The position numbers and the translations under genes were made by a program. From Diphasiastrum complanatum (taxonomy: Eukaryota; Streptophyta; Lycopodiopsida; Lycopodiales; Lycopodiaceae): 64,000 bases of DNA. The stretch lies in the NCBI GenBank assembly GCA_029204225.1, contig CM055110.1, positions 44,906,953-44,970,952 of the forward strand. Direction: 5' to 3'. Under the pieces are notes generated by a model. The model searched no databases. It saw only the letters and a list, made by a program, of their open reading frames with translations, and was not told the origin of the DNA. Of this stretch, positions 44,643 to 56,151 are shown one piece after another. Every line of letters starts with the position of its first letter. Position 1 is the stretch's first letter.

Positions 44643-46509
44643 CCGGAGAGTCTGTCACTTTTTTCAATGGTGACATTCCCTTTATGTAGTCCTGCCTTTG
44701 AAAAAACTTCTTCCAACCTCTTAGTAGCTGCTTTAGCCACAAACTCCGGTTTATGATTCCATGCAAGGAGAATATGCAGGTAAATAAGTTTTTCAATAAT
44801 ACAAACCTCAGTATGCAATGTGCATATGTGAACATTTTTTTAGTGGAATTGGCAAAACACTTTTCATATTTGGATCTTCTGCTTCTCTTGTTGGGCCAGT
44901 GTTTGATCATCCCAAATTCATATTGTAGCAATTCTTCATGTAATAAAGACATGGATGCTTTGATGTTGCCCCATGAGAGACATTATACATACATTTTAAT
45001 GTTTTCAAATCATCTGCAAGGTGCCATTGAATTTGGAAACTTCCATACTATAAATTTCTCATCCTCCAAATGTCTCTTTATAATCTCGCCATAATTTGTT
45101 CGTGAAAATATCCATGAAAGTATTTTATGATCCTCTTTCAAGACTTGTAGAGAAGCAAGTAATGCATGACATGTCAATAAAAAATGACAATGTATGAAAT
45201 GTTAATAACGATACTTAAAAAGAAAATTGATAAGTATACCTAGAATGCCATATGTGATTTTTAGATTGAACACTAAATGTTCGATCATCTGTATCTGAAA
45301 TTTTGTTTATCAAAGTGAGACTCACTCATTCCAACTTTTGACCTTTGATGATTTCGGATTCATCCAATTTTATTACAAGAATGATCTTTCCATTTACCCG
45401 ATGTTTGTCTAGTTTATAGAATCGAATAATGTATTTTAGAACATTTTCCATATCAAGGAAAATATTATTGCAATCATTGTAATTGAGCTCACCATATTCT
45501 GATTTGTATAATTCAGTTATATGAAGTGGTTGGCCAACTACTTTGAACATTTCGTCATTATAATAATTTCTTGCTAATCTTATTCGATATGGACGAGGAA
45601 GATAAGCTTTCTTCACCATCACTTGAGAAAAATCTTCTTTAAGTATTCTAAAAAAAGTAGAATAAGCATCTTTGCTAATTCCAGAAACATCACATGCACC
45701 TACTATCACATTTGCATCCAAGTAAGTTTGAACCTTATTCAAAACAGTCTCGGCAATTTCATTTTTCATGTTTTCAAACCAAACATTTTTCATCATTGCC
45801 TTTGCTGACTTTCTAGGTAAAACATGACTTAAAGATGATCCGATGCATGAACGATCTGTTAAATAATTCTTTGTCACCAAACACGATCTGCAACAAACAT
45901 ATAAAACTCAAATTATGTTTAATAAATTGATAATGCATATTATCAAATGCAAATCAATTTTAAATGTCAAATACAAATCAAATACACAATTTATAAGAAA
46001 GCATACTCAAATGTTTGAACTCTTTTTTTCTGATTGCTGCTGTGTAGATAAGTCATCAATATTCTTCATCGGTACTCTCTTTCTTTTCTTTTTCATCATT
46101 GTCTTTTTGATAACTTTTATATCAACAACAGATTTTAAACTCTCGGATCACAACTTTTCCATGGATTCTAACATTTCTTGGTTTGATCCCCAAAGAGTAG
46201 TGACTGTAGCACTCAACTTTGACATAGCATGCTTGAGTGCATTGTTTTCGGCACTAGTGTGTTGCACGTAATGAAGCAATTGTTGATTTGCACGTTGCAA
46301 TTGTTGATTAGCAAACTATAATTGTTGATTAAGACAAGACATGCTATGCATTCCAATATCACGCAACCTTTGACAATATCCAACACATCACTTCGTCTTC
46401 TAACAAATCCATTTTGTAAGTACCAACTCATCAACCATGTAGAAGCATGCCAAGTGTCATCATGAGGTTGGGCCTCAATCTCCTCATGACTTGTACAGAT
46501 CAAAGGCAT
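43974..46509 (-). pseudogene. transposase-like gene with coiled coil and NLS, decayed
   Basis: Minus strand, right to left. A possible first exon (WLMSWYLQNGFVRRR, 46509-46390). A coiled coil with repeated NQQL heptads and a nuclear-localisation-like KKKRKRVP (46330-46010). Exon 45887-45240 (GACDVSGISKDAYSTFF, IILVIKLDESEIIKGQKLE, then TGA where an Arg codon is likely, then VSLTLINK, FSVQSKNHIW). Then LKEDHKILSWIFSRTN, ADDLKTLKCMYNVSHGATSK plus HPCLYYMKN, SVLPIPLKK, TEVCIIEKLIYLH. Last, 44459-43974 with YGRLSIWSSQGMEKSHWQ, TRGAFHRATNHGGHNSKN. From memory such motif strings occur in uncharacterised, transposon-like proteins of other eukaryotes, but I cannot name the family. Frameshifts, two stops and a 39-base poly(T) (44604-44642) show it is not functional as it stands. 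Confidence 0.5.
44604..44642. repeat. 39-base poly(T) tract
   Basis: An uninterrupted T run inside the decayed minus-strand gene, where it would encode poly-Lys. It is either an expansion of an A-rich codon run or an inserted poly(A) tail. Confidence 0.95.
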
Positions 46510-46649
46510 GATTAAGCATAGGTATTTGGGTCATGGCCTCTAGCTCAATCGAAGGTCACCACATGTCCTATTTTGTAGGGATGCAAAACTGAAAGTGGTA
46601 GACCTCAATCTACCACCTTCATTTCATTGGCCTATAGGGTGTAATCACA

Positions 46650-46860
46650 TCTACTGAATCTGAATACATTGCTACTACTAATGTTTCATGAAAAGCCATT
46701 TGGCTGAGAAACCTACTATCTGATATCAATCTTGTTCAGCTTCAATCTACTATTTTATATTGTGACAATTAAATCACCATTGCATTATCTCTAAATCCAA
46801 GATTCATTCTCGAAGCAATCATATTGAAATCAAATATCGCTACATCAACAAAATGTGCTA
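46650..46860 (+). pseudogene. Ty1/copia RNase H C-terminus
   Basis: Reads STESEYIATTNVS, KAIWLRNLLSDINLVQLQST, ILYCDN and HSRSNHIEIKYRYI, the end of copia RNase H (STAEAEYIA.., WL..LL, YCDN.., R.KHIEI.YH.IR), with one stop and one or two frame changes. It is followed at 47009 by the polypurine tract of the same element. Confidence 0.85.
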
Positions 46861-47008
46861 AGCAAGAAAATAGAGATAACCCTGGTTTATTGCAGGACAA
46901 ACTTTACGGTAGCAGACATCTTCTTCACCAATGCACTAGCAAAGGACAACCACATCAGTTTTAGTAATGTTTTAAATATGAAAATCAAAGTATTCCATGA
47001 TCTACATT

Positions 47009-47660
47009 AAGGGGGAGTGTTGGATTTCTACTAAAATTTGAAACTATTTATGTGTCTCCTGCAAAAATTTGTAAATATTTAGAAATTCTCCAGTCAGTAG
47101 ATTAGAAACTAAAAGTTAAAAATAGAGTCAGAATCAAATTCGAATCAATCCGAATCTAAGTTGAATCGATATCAAACATGAATCAATTCAAATCTACATT
47201 GATTCGATTCAATTTGACCTAGGGTCGAAACTTGACTGTTAATATCAAAATGACAACTTTCGATCTTCACGATTGTTCTTTATGATATAATCATACCTGA
47301 CAATTAACAATTATTGATTGCATTAAACTAGATTACCTTTAGGCTACTAAATATTCTTTTAATCATTAGTAACTGTTAAAGTTGTATATATACAGATGCC
47401 AAAGTTATCTTAATAGCTAAAGAGTTGTGAGATATAGTAATTGGCACCAAGGTTAAGTTTCTTGCTGATAAACAAGCCTTATTTGTGGGCTCTAGGGGTC
47501 TATATATACCTATATGAAATTGGCCTCCTATACACCCACCTTCCTATTAAGTAGGATTATAAGCTCGATTCACGTCCCAAGTTAAGTGGGATACCATATT
47601 TAATCTTTCTCGTTTCATGATGTCTTGTATTTTGTGCACCATTCTTTTTTTGCTTGCAAT
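47009..47660 (+). repeat. copia polypurine tract and LTR
   Basis: AAGGGGGAG (47009-47017) precedes TGTTGGATTTCTACT at 47018, the usual start of a copia 3' LTR. A TATA-like GGTCTATATATACCTATATG lies at about 47501-47520. The right edge is not sharp; copia gag follows from about 47680, and no tRNA-Met primer site is seen. Confidence 0.7.
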
Positions 47661-47679
47661 GGTTTCAACAAGCTCATAC

Positions 47680-47775
47680 ATGATGGAAGCTAGCAATAGA
47701 TTGGATACTACCAACTACTCAGCATGGAAGTTGAGAAGGGGAATCCATCTTAGTTGTCCAATACCGGATGGCTAG
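47680..47775 (+). pseudogene. copia gag start
   Basis: MMEASNRLDTTNYSAWKLRR followed by GIHLSCP: the N-terminal NYS.WK block of UBN-type copia gag. It ends in stops at about 47775. It lies on the far side of the LTR from the RNase H fragment. Confidence 0.7.
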
Positions 47776-50700
47776 CCAACAAGCTAGCCCTTCCCATGAT
47801 TCAATCTCCCCTTCTAAAAAGAGCACATCAAACCTCTTCTAAAATTCAAATGTTTAAGAAATATCATTAGGGATTGTAAGAGAACATATTCCATCTTTTT
47901 TGTATCTGCCATTTTGGCAAACCTTTTTTTTTTTTTTTTTTTTTTGAGAAATGAAATGATCATTCAAAAGAAAGCAAGTCTCTTATTTTGCATAGCTAGA
48001 GACATAAATTGTCTCAAGAGCTAAAATTAGATCCCTGAGAGGTTTCAAAAATATGAGTAAGTATATGTGACATCGTCACGACATGGTGCACACTGCCATG
48101 AAAAGATAGACAAAATCAAATTGGTGTTCAAATGCAAACTAGAAAGTCTACAAAGTAGGCAAAATTATCATATAAGTATCGATTGTACAGAGAGATGGAT
48201 GCATTTACCATGGTGTCTCAATGTGTAGTAGGTAGTGGCACGACGAGATTGGAGGTCGCCGTGGTCTAAACCCTAATATATGGTCTAGATTTGACTTCAT
48301 TTCATAGAATCTAGATTTGAGTTATATTTCATTTTTTTATTTGTCTTATTAGTTTAGACCATATCTATATTGCATATAATCTACAATCTGATGTGAATTT
48401 CATTTCATTTCAAATTTAAATTAATTTATTAATCTATAATCTAATGTGTGAATTTAAATTTCATTCTATCATAATCTTAGATTATGGACACCTCCCAACA
48501 AAGGAGAAATACAACTAATGTGTACATTTGAATTATATTCTATCATAGTTTTAGATTATCGACACCTCCTAATGAAGGAGCAATACAACTTGGCAGTCTA
48601 ACAAGGGTAACAAGGGTATGCCACAATTGTGAAACAACTAAAAATTCAAGGCTTATATCCATGAGTAAATTACACTTGTCTTGTAACATATGAATCATGT
48701 TTCAAAATTTACCATCTTTTGAGGATTCATTTTAATATGTTGCCATTTGAAACAGATTATTTAGCTTTTATAACTCATTATAAGCTTAAAAAAGCTATAT
48801 ATTGGATTTTTATTTGATTTTTTTTGTATTTTCGCTGACAATATTATATTCTAGACCCTAAATACATACATTACTACTAGATGTAGCATTAGTTTTGAAC
48901 ATGTACATCAATTTTCATTGTGTATATTGATGTAACACCATTAGTCATGAGATTACTAAAATGTTGTGAGTCATTAGAGCTTGAAAAACAATTCACATAC
49001 ATTTTGTACCTATTATTTTGATACAATACACAAGGATTGTCATTGTAATGCGAAATGCAATGCCAACATACAAAGAAATGTAACAGTGTTGATTCCTTGG
49101 TATACATTTCTTGATAGAAGAGTGTTGATGTTCTTGAGAGTGTGGATTGTAGAATGCAATGCCAATATTGTTGAACGTTGAATCTTGTTTCAACGACAAT
49201 ATTAAGTCTTCATTGTAATATGAATATTCAATGACTCTTGAGTGTGCAAATTTTGGCTGCTAGTTATAAAGAAATGTATGGTTGTTGAATTGTTACCTCT
49301 ATGTTGAATGTGAAATATTAAATGTTATATGTTGAACCATGATTCCAATGCAAATCTTGAATTTTGATGTAATGTAATGCAAATGTTGAGTGTTGGATGT
49401 TAAGTGTTTATGACACCAACGTCATAAAATGCAAAATGAATATTGAACATATAATTTTTTTTTCACATGACAATTCTACAATTTTCTTTTCTTTTCTTTT
49501 TGGCATGTCAAATATGACATCTTATTAATCTGTCAGACATATGCGGAAATTTCTAACAAATTTAAAATGCTTTTTATCCATAAAAATACACAGTTAGAAT
49601 CCAACATTTGCAAGAAATGCTTAAATCCAACATCTAGCATGCATAGCATCAATCGATAACATTGTTGTCCCGAAAGTCTCACTCCTTTTAAAAAGCAATA
49701 TGCGGTTCTTTTCGAGATTATCCATCATAGGATTTTATTCATAAGAGGATAAACTAGATGCATCATAAAGTTAACAATCCTTATGCTTCACAACAATGCA
49801 AACTGTTTTTTAATAAGTGTCTTTTTATTTGACACCAACTTTTTTACTTGCCTTGAAATTTGGAGTCCACTTCCACTCAAGCATACATGTGCATAGAAAA
49901 AAAAAAAGTTGAAGATGTAACTGGAGATGTGCATATCAAAGGCTTCTCATCACCTCTTTATTCGCAAAAAAACTAACTAAAGCCAATGTTTTGCTCCACC
50001 CGCATTCCACCTTCTTTAGATTAAACTTGATGTAGGTCAACTTAGTTAATGAAATTCAATTTCATTATTATTGCTTGTTGATGAGAAAATCTAAATTTGG
50101 GTCAAGTTTTTGTCCCACTTATGCCAAAATGTTTGATTATATTTACAATAGATGTCGTGTGAGAATGGGTGGAAGGAGAGACTTAATCCATGTCAACATG
50201 CATGGACTCAAGGGCATCAATCTACAGGTAAACCAACTTCTTTGGCCTAATTCAAATGTGGGTAGGTGGCTCTTCAGGCATGCTTATTTGGTGCATGTAG
50301 GACAAGGCTCATGTGGCATGTGTTTGCTAAGTAGGTGCATGAGGCAATATTTTCTATTTTTTACGTGAGGCACTATATTGGCTTTGTCACCCACCTCATT
50401 GCCCATGGAGTACACATTTGTGCTTAGATTTGAATAGTCTTCTTGCCTGATATGGGTATGGATCTCTAATTCTAAATAGTTGCAACATTGTAATACATTT
50501 GATTTTTAGCATGGCACAACAAATGCACCACCATCTAAACACCCATTTTATGCCAATGAACCAACTTATGTCTTGCTTGAGTGCACTCACCTAGTCACAA
50601 ATACTTTTCCAATCAAGAATAAAATCCTTTCTAGCTTTCTGTGCCATATATATAGTAATGGATGAGTATCAAGGTGGGCATCTAGTATCGACCTTGCCAT

Positions 50701-51465
50701 GGACCTGGTTATGAAGGATTGACATGTTTGATGTTGTGATTTTAGGCCCATTAATACCCATGGTATTGGCTTCTCTCAATGCCCTGATCAATACTTGGCT
50801 TAGTTAATTTGGGCCAAGAAATAGCCAACACAATACAAAGATTATGAAAAAAAAAAGGGAGCCATGAACATGGTATCAACCGTATATACACCTAGGTGGC
50901 AAAGGTCTTTTATTACCAAGGCAATACCAAGATTTTAGGGAAAAAATCAACCATATACACACGTAGTTGTCAACAAAGGTCTCTCATATTGTGTGAAGAT
51001 TTTGTACACTCCTCTTGAAATAAAAAGGTTGTTGCAAATAGGTTCTCCTTTTTTTGGTACATATTTTGTGTAATTGAAGGCTTGTAAATTTGAGCACATG
51101 TTTTTGGTTGCCCCATTTTTTTTCTATATATTGCAATATTATTCACACCCTACCTAATGATTGGCAGCTTGTATCACCCTTGCAATACCAATGCGGTCAT
51201 AGTCGAACCGAGTCTGTGTTTGTATTGATACCCAGCTATAAAATTATTGTGATGCTATGGAGCCAATGTTTTGAAAAATAACGAATGCTCCAATGTTCCT
51301 ACCCTGTTAATAAAGTGATATGAAACGTCATGAAAAGCTTTGCCATATATATTATGCTCAAACTTAAAAAAGCATTCCTTGCCATATACTGGTCTCTCAA
51401 ACTTAAAAAGCATTCAAATAATTGGAAGATGCATATAAAAACAATGTAACATTGAATATCACAAT
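47776..51465. other. intergenic; ~74-bp duplication at 48452-48602
   Basis: No gene recognised. At 48452-48602 a unit with ATTCTATCATARTYTTAGATTATSGACACCTCCYAAYRAAGGAG...AATACAACT occurs twice. 48880-49450 is rich in AATGTTGA words. Short frames near 50075-50368 match nothing. Confidence 0.5.
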
Positions 51466-51469
51466 AGGC

Positions 51470-52450
51470 TTTGCTGCATGGGCTCTCGACTCATGAGACA
51501 TACATCCAAATAGTTAAAAAACAAAGAAATGATGATTGCAATTTAATGGATAAAAAATAAAAAAGAGAACCTCATTTGAATGCTCAAAGTAGTCTAATAG
51601 TGACAACTTAGCTTTTAGCAAATCATCACAATCATGGCGAAGCTAAAAACAAGGTGATTGTTAGGGCAGGAAAAATTTTACCTTACATAAGGCATCCAAA
51701 TCGTTAAAAAGAAATTTGCATTTTTTTTAAAAAAAATAAGAAAAATAGAAAAACACATTTTTATGCTTAGATTTCACCTAGAAGTGACACCTTATTTTCT
51801 AGCAAATCACAATACTATAGTGCCAAAGCTCAATATGTGTTCAAAGTAATCATATAAGCAAAGAAACATTATATTTTAGGAAATAATCACGATAGCTTGA
51901 GTCTAGTTATCATGCTGAAGCTATCAAGGTGATTATTGTATTCCTAAAAGCTTTGCATTAGCCTAAGCTACATTCAAATTGTTGAAAATATAAAAACAAA
52001 GATTGCATTTTAAAAGAATTAAAATTTTATAGAAAAAACTTATAATGCTCAAACTCACCTAGGAGTGAGACCTTTGATTTTAGCATATAGCTTACCGATG
52101 TCGGGGCAAAGCTAGTGATTGATACATGACGAGGAGCTTTGGCTTATGCATGGCATTCAAATCACTGAAAAATAGAATAACAAAGATTACAAAAAAAAAA
52201 CTCAATTTAATGCCCAGATCCATCTACCACTATTGACACTCACAAGAAGTTACCTCTAGGAGTGACACTCACAATAACTTAACATCTAGCAGTGACACTC
52301 ACAATAGCCTACCGCAATAACTTAACATCTAGTTACCGCAATAACTTAACATCTAGGAGTGACACTTGCAATAGCTTACCGATCACAATAGCTTACCGCA
52401 ATAACTTAACATCTAGGAGTGGCACTCACAATAGCTTACCACTGTCATGA
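51470..52450. repeat. diverged tandem array upstream of the pectinesterase
   Basis: A unit of about 200-340 bp recurs with the same order of words: AAAAACAAAGATTGCATTTTAA, AATGCTCAAA, CTAGGAGTGACACC, AGCAAATCACAATC, GCAAAGCTA, GGCATTCAAATC. Copies begin near 51480, 51716, 51960 and 52150. The last copy has expanded a short unit (CTAGGAGTGACACTCACAAT...TTACCGCAATAACTTAACAT) several times within 52240-52440. Confidence 0.7.
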
Positions 52451-52640
52451 CAAAGCTAAAATTAATGGCTTACCCAAAACCTAAAAATATTCATAATACA
52501 CAAGAAAAGAAAAGAAAAGAATAATAAATAACACATACTATAAGCCCAACAAATTGTTGCCTTGTCTATGTTTTATATATTTGAACCGTTTCAAACTGAG
52601 AATTAACGCATATTTTAACGTTCTTTTTCTTTTGAAATCT

Positions 52641-52645
<5 letters not shown>

Positions 52646-52704
<59 letters not shown>
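52646..52704. repeat. (CT)n microsatellite
   Basis: About 29 CT units, roughly 400 bp upstream of the pectinesterase start codon. CT-rich tracts in plant promoters or 5' leaders can bind GAGA-type BPC factors; a role here is conjecture. Confidence 0.98.
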
Positions 52705-52706
<2 letters not shown>

Positions 52707-52728
52707 CGCGTGCTAGCCTTCTGCATTC

Positions 52729-52861
52729 ATATATATATGCCTGCAACCTTTTGAATTTCATTTCCATCTCAATGTGATTGCATTCTCAATCAGCTTACTT
52801 AGTTTCCAGCTTGACGTTGGTATATCCTCCATAATCTACGTTGGTATATCCTCCATAATCT
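52729..52861 (+). promoter_or_regulatory. likely pectinesterase promoter/leader region
   Basis: A TATA-like CATATATATATGCC at about 52728-52741 follows the CT tract. Downstream is a perfect 24-bp tandem duplication (ACGTTGGTATATCCTCCATAATCT at 52814-52837 and 52838-52861). The coding start lies at 53110. The transcription start was not determined. Confidence 0.4.
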
Positions 52862-53109
52862 GCAGCTATAGCTCTTTTTTTTATGCTTTTACTCCAGCTT
52901 CGATATCAGTTGATTGCAATTGCATTCACTTGTACATCATTCTCGAGTATCTCGGTTTGAGAGATGTGAGATTGCAGCTGCGCCTTTTGAAATCAATGTT
53001 TTATCTGATAATTTTGTTTCTGTGTCTCATTTCATAACGAGTGCAGTTGATATTTGCTTGTTGATAAGTCCAACATTTTGAGAGATTGATTCATTTCTTT
53101 GTGGAGAGA

Positions 53110-54882
53110 ATGACTGCAGTAGTGGCGATTATCTTAGCTTCCTGTTTCTGGGCATTGCTGATTCACACGATCGGCAGTATCAGCTTAGTTGATGGGAATG
53201 TTGTGCTCAATTCAGCTGAAACAAGAACAAGCAATCACCAGCAATGGCTAGATTATATCAAAGCGACGTCAGATATGATGCCTTGGAATACATCACTTCC
53301 AGCAAAATTCACACAGCCAACACCTCAAAAGAAAGAAGTTGTAATATCTGATCATGGGTTGCATGGGGAAAAGACTCTTGTTGTTGATCAGAATGATAGA
53401 GGATGTTTCAGCAGTATCCAGGCAGCAGTAGATAGCGTTCGAAATTGGAGCGAATCTCGCACAGTCATTCTGATTAGGAAAGGAATTTACAGGTATGATT
53501 ATGAAATTTAGCCAATTTGCTGGTTGTCAAATGCAATTTAGCACTACTAATGAGCAAGGTCTGGCATAACTCACTCATGTTCAATTTCCATTTGCTCGTG
53601 GCTCAATCGATCATCTGTGTGAGAAGCCCAATTGCACCGTCTTACAGCTTAAAATGTTTTTGCAGGGAGAAAGTGTTGATTCCTAAGGAGAAGGAAAGAA
53701 TCACTTTCCTCGGTGAACCTGGAAGCACTGTCATCCAATGGAATAGCACTGCATCTGATCTAGGATCGGATGGACTGCCTTTGAGGACGTATCACAGCGC
53801 CACTGTTGCAGTGAATGCCAGATACTTCGTCGCTAAATACATCACCTTCAAAGTAGTGTACCCTCATTTTACTCTCTTAAGCAACATGGCATTCAAAAGC
53901 TAACCATTTCCATAATACTACTTTATAGCTTTTCAATTATATTACCTTTCTAGTTCACATCCTTCAAACATGAGCAACAGATTCTTCCCATATCGATGAA
54001 CTAATGGCACATGGATGGACTGCAGAATACAGCCGGAGCTGCATGGCCCGGCCAGCGTGGAAGGCAAGCGGTAGCGCTACGTATCAGTGCTGATTACGCT
54101 GCTTTCTACAGTTGCCTCTTTTTGGGCTATCAGGATACTCTTTATGACCACAGAGGTCGACATTACTTCAAAAACTGCTACATCGTAGGAGCTGTTGACT
54201 TCATTTTTGGAAACGGCAGATCTTTGTATCAGGTGATCTTTTTCTCACATTTGCAATCTACCCACTTCTACAGCTGGACTTATAGATAAAGTGTTCATTG
54301 GTCGTGTAGCATAGACAAAAGGACCTCATGTGCGGAATGGGGTTGGTTTTTGGAAGCAGAACTGCCGGCTTTATGCGTGGCCGATGGGGACGACTGGATC
54401 ATTGACTGCTCAAAAGAGAAATGACACCAGTCTAAACACAGGATTTGCTTTTGTGTCATGCGTTGTGGGAGGATCCGGTAGCGTTTATCTCGGGAGAGCG
54501 TGGGGAAACAACTCGCGCGTGGTGTTTGCATTGACTTGGATGGACAGAATCATCGCACCAGGAGGCTGGAATGACTGGGGAATCCCAGCAAGAGAAAGGT
54601 ATAACTGCCATTTCTTCTCTCACAGATCCTGCACCAAATTGCTTCCAGGTTTCTCATGAATCCTTTCACCGACCAGGTAGTGAATTGCTTTCCAAATAGG
54701 AACGATAAAATCATCTTTATTGCAATTGCAGATCAGTGTACTACGCACTATACAAATGCTCAGGGCCAGGATCAATAGTCAACAGAAAAGTGGGATGGTC
54801 GACTGAGCTCACCCTGCAAGAAGCATGGCCTTTTCTCAGCATTGGATTCATCAATGGGATGGACTGGCTGGAAGAAATTTGA
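53110..54882 (+). CDS. secreted pectinesterase (pectin methylesterase) without inhibitor domain
   Basis: Five exons: 53110-53492, 53666-53852, 54026-54232, 54360-54598, 54732-54882. All junctions are GT-AG and in phase; 1167 bp, 388 aa. The enzyme removes methyl esters from cell-wall homogalacturonan. The N-terminus [20 protein letters not shown] is a signal peptide. The catalytic beta-helix starts near residue 80 ([18 protein letters not shown]). Active-site motifs are [10 protein letters not shown] (Gln204), GYQDTLYD (Gln226, Asp227), VDFIFGNG (Asp248) and YLGRAWG (Arg305, Trp307), all intact. There is no N-terminal pectinesterase-inhibitor pro-region: only about 60 residues separate signal and catalytic domains. 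It is therefore the short class, of normal length. The first ATG after stops in the leader fixes the start. It appears functional and stands alone, apart from flanking repeats. Confidence 0.95.
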
Positions 54883-55655
54883 AGATTAAACAGCCATCTG
54901 TTGCAGTGGCGATCACTGTTCCCTGGAGAAGCAATATCAACCAAGACTTCCTTGGGGAATTGTTTCGGATCAAACGATAGGATTATCAAAGAATGTTTTG
55001 GAAGCAAACATTGTAGTTGCTTCCTTGATCTATATCAATCAGATGCAAAATTTTGTGGTAGGAAACACAATTGGGGATTGTGATCAGAGAAAGACTATCT
55101 TCACCATTTTGATCCATCTTTATGTCATAGAAGTTAAAGCATGTAGTCTTTACTTGGCAAAAAAGGAACAACTATTCTTGTTCTTGAGTGTCAGTTGGTA
55201 AGCTGCATTGGATAGAGATTGAAAATGAAGAATACAAAACAACCCAGAACAAGAAATGCGATGATTCATAAGTGTGCAATACCTATAAGACTTAATAAAT
55301 ATATCTTTTTTAACAAAATGCAAGTCAATTTTGGCTGGAAAAGTTCTGCTCAAAGACTACTTTCCTTTAAAATTGTAGAGCTGATTAATTATGAGACACT
55401 TTAATTATTCAACATAAAAGGGGGAGTCCCTATAGATTTAGGGACTCTCCTTAGTATATAACTCATCTTTTCACCTTTGGGTCTTACTATATCAATGAAA
55501 GTCTTGTCTCTCATTCATGCATGGGAATGAAGGTCATGTCGGCTCTTAGGCGTGACTCTAAATTCAGGTCTGAAAATGAAGACCATGTCCCTTATGTTGA
55601 CCCTATGCAGGACAATGAAGTAGATTGCCAGCTTGTGACTCAAAATCTTGTCACT
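54883..55655. other. pectinesterase 3' flank, no gene
   Basis: AATAAA at 55294-55299 is a possible poly(A) signal, about 410 bp past the stop. AAAAGGGGGAGTCCCTATAGATTTAGGGACTCTCC at 55413-55447 has a purine tract followed by a perfect GAGTCCCTA/TAGGGACTC hairpin and may mark a decayed element edge. Confidence 0.4.
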
Positions 55656-55659
55656 CATG

Positions 55660-56151
55660 ATGGGTGAGTTATGATCAAAATCTTAGGTGTTGAATCAATG
55701 AAGCATAAAAGACAGCAATAGACTAAAGCTTTACAAGCAATAGACAAGACAATAGGTTCTCCCACGAAGAGCCCAAGCAATACCAATCAATAATCTGAAA
55801 AATGAGTGTACAAATGCCCCTATAAATACCCTACCAATGAACCCTAAAATAGGAATTCAAAAGTAAAGGGAGTCAAAATGTGGAGGGAAAATAGTGCGCC
55901 CTCCTACGGGCCCACACTCCACATATAACCATATAATAAGGGCCCAAGGCCAGTCAATGTCATAAAAAAGGACCCAGTGCGGGTCATAAGCATATTAAAA
56001 GGCTATGGGGCCTATACATGACTAATATAAAATGCGTAACCAACAATATACATAATCAACAGTAAATGTAAAGAGGCCTGCGGAATATATGCAGAGTAGC
56101 CCAATAGGCTTGTATCCTGTAGTCCGTAACTCTCCCTGGCTATAAAGAACA
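55660..56151 (-). repeat. 3' LTR of the gypsy element
   Basis: On the minus strand a G-rich tract (TTGGGGGCAA) precedes TGTTCTTTATAGCC at 56151. A TATA box GGTATTTATAGGGGC follows (plus-strand 55818-55832). The far edge near 55660 is approximate. Confidence 0.55.

Noticed and set aside
53110-54882. Pectinesterase with inhibitor pro-domain
   Set aside because: Only about 60 residues lie between signal peptide and catalytic domain, with no four-helix Cys pattern.
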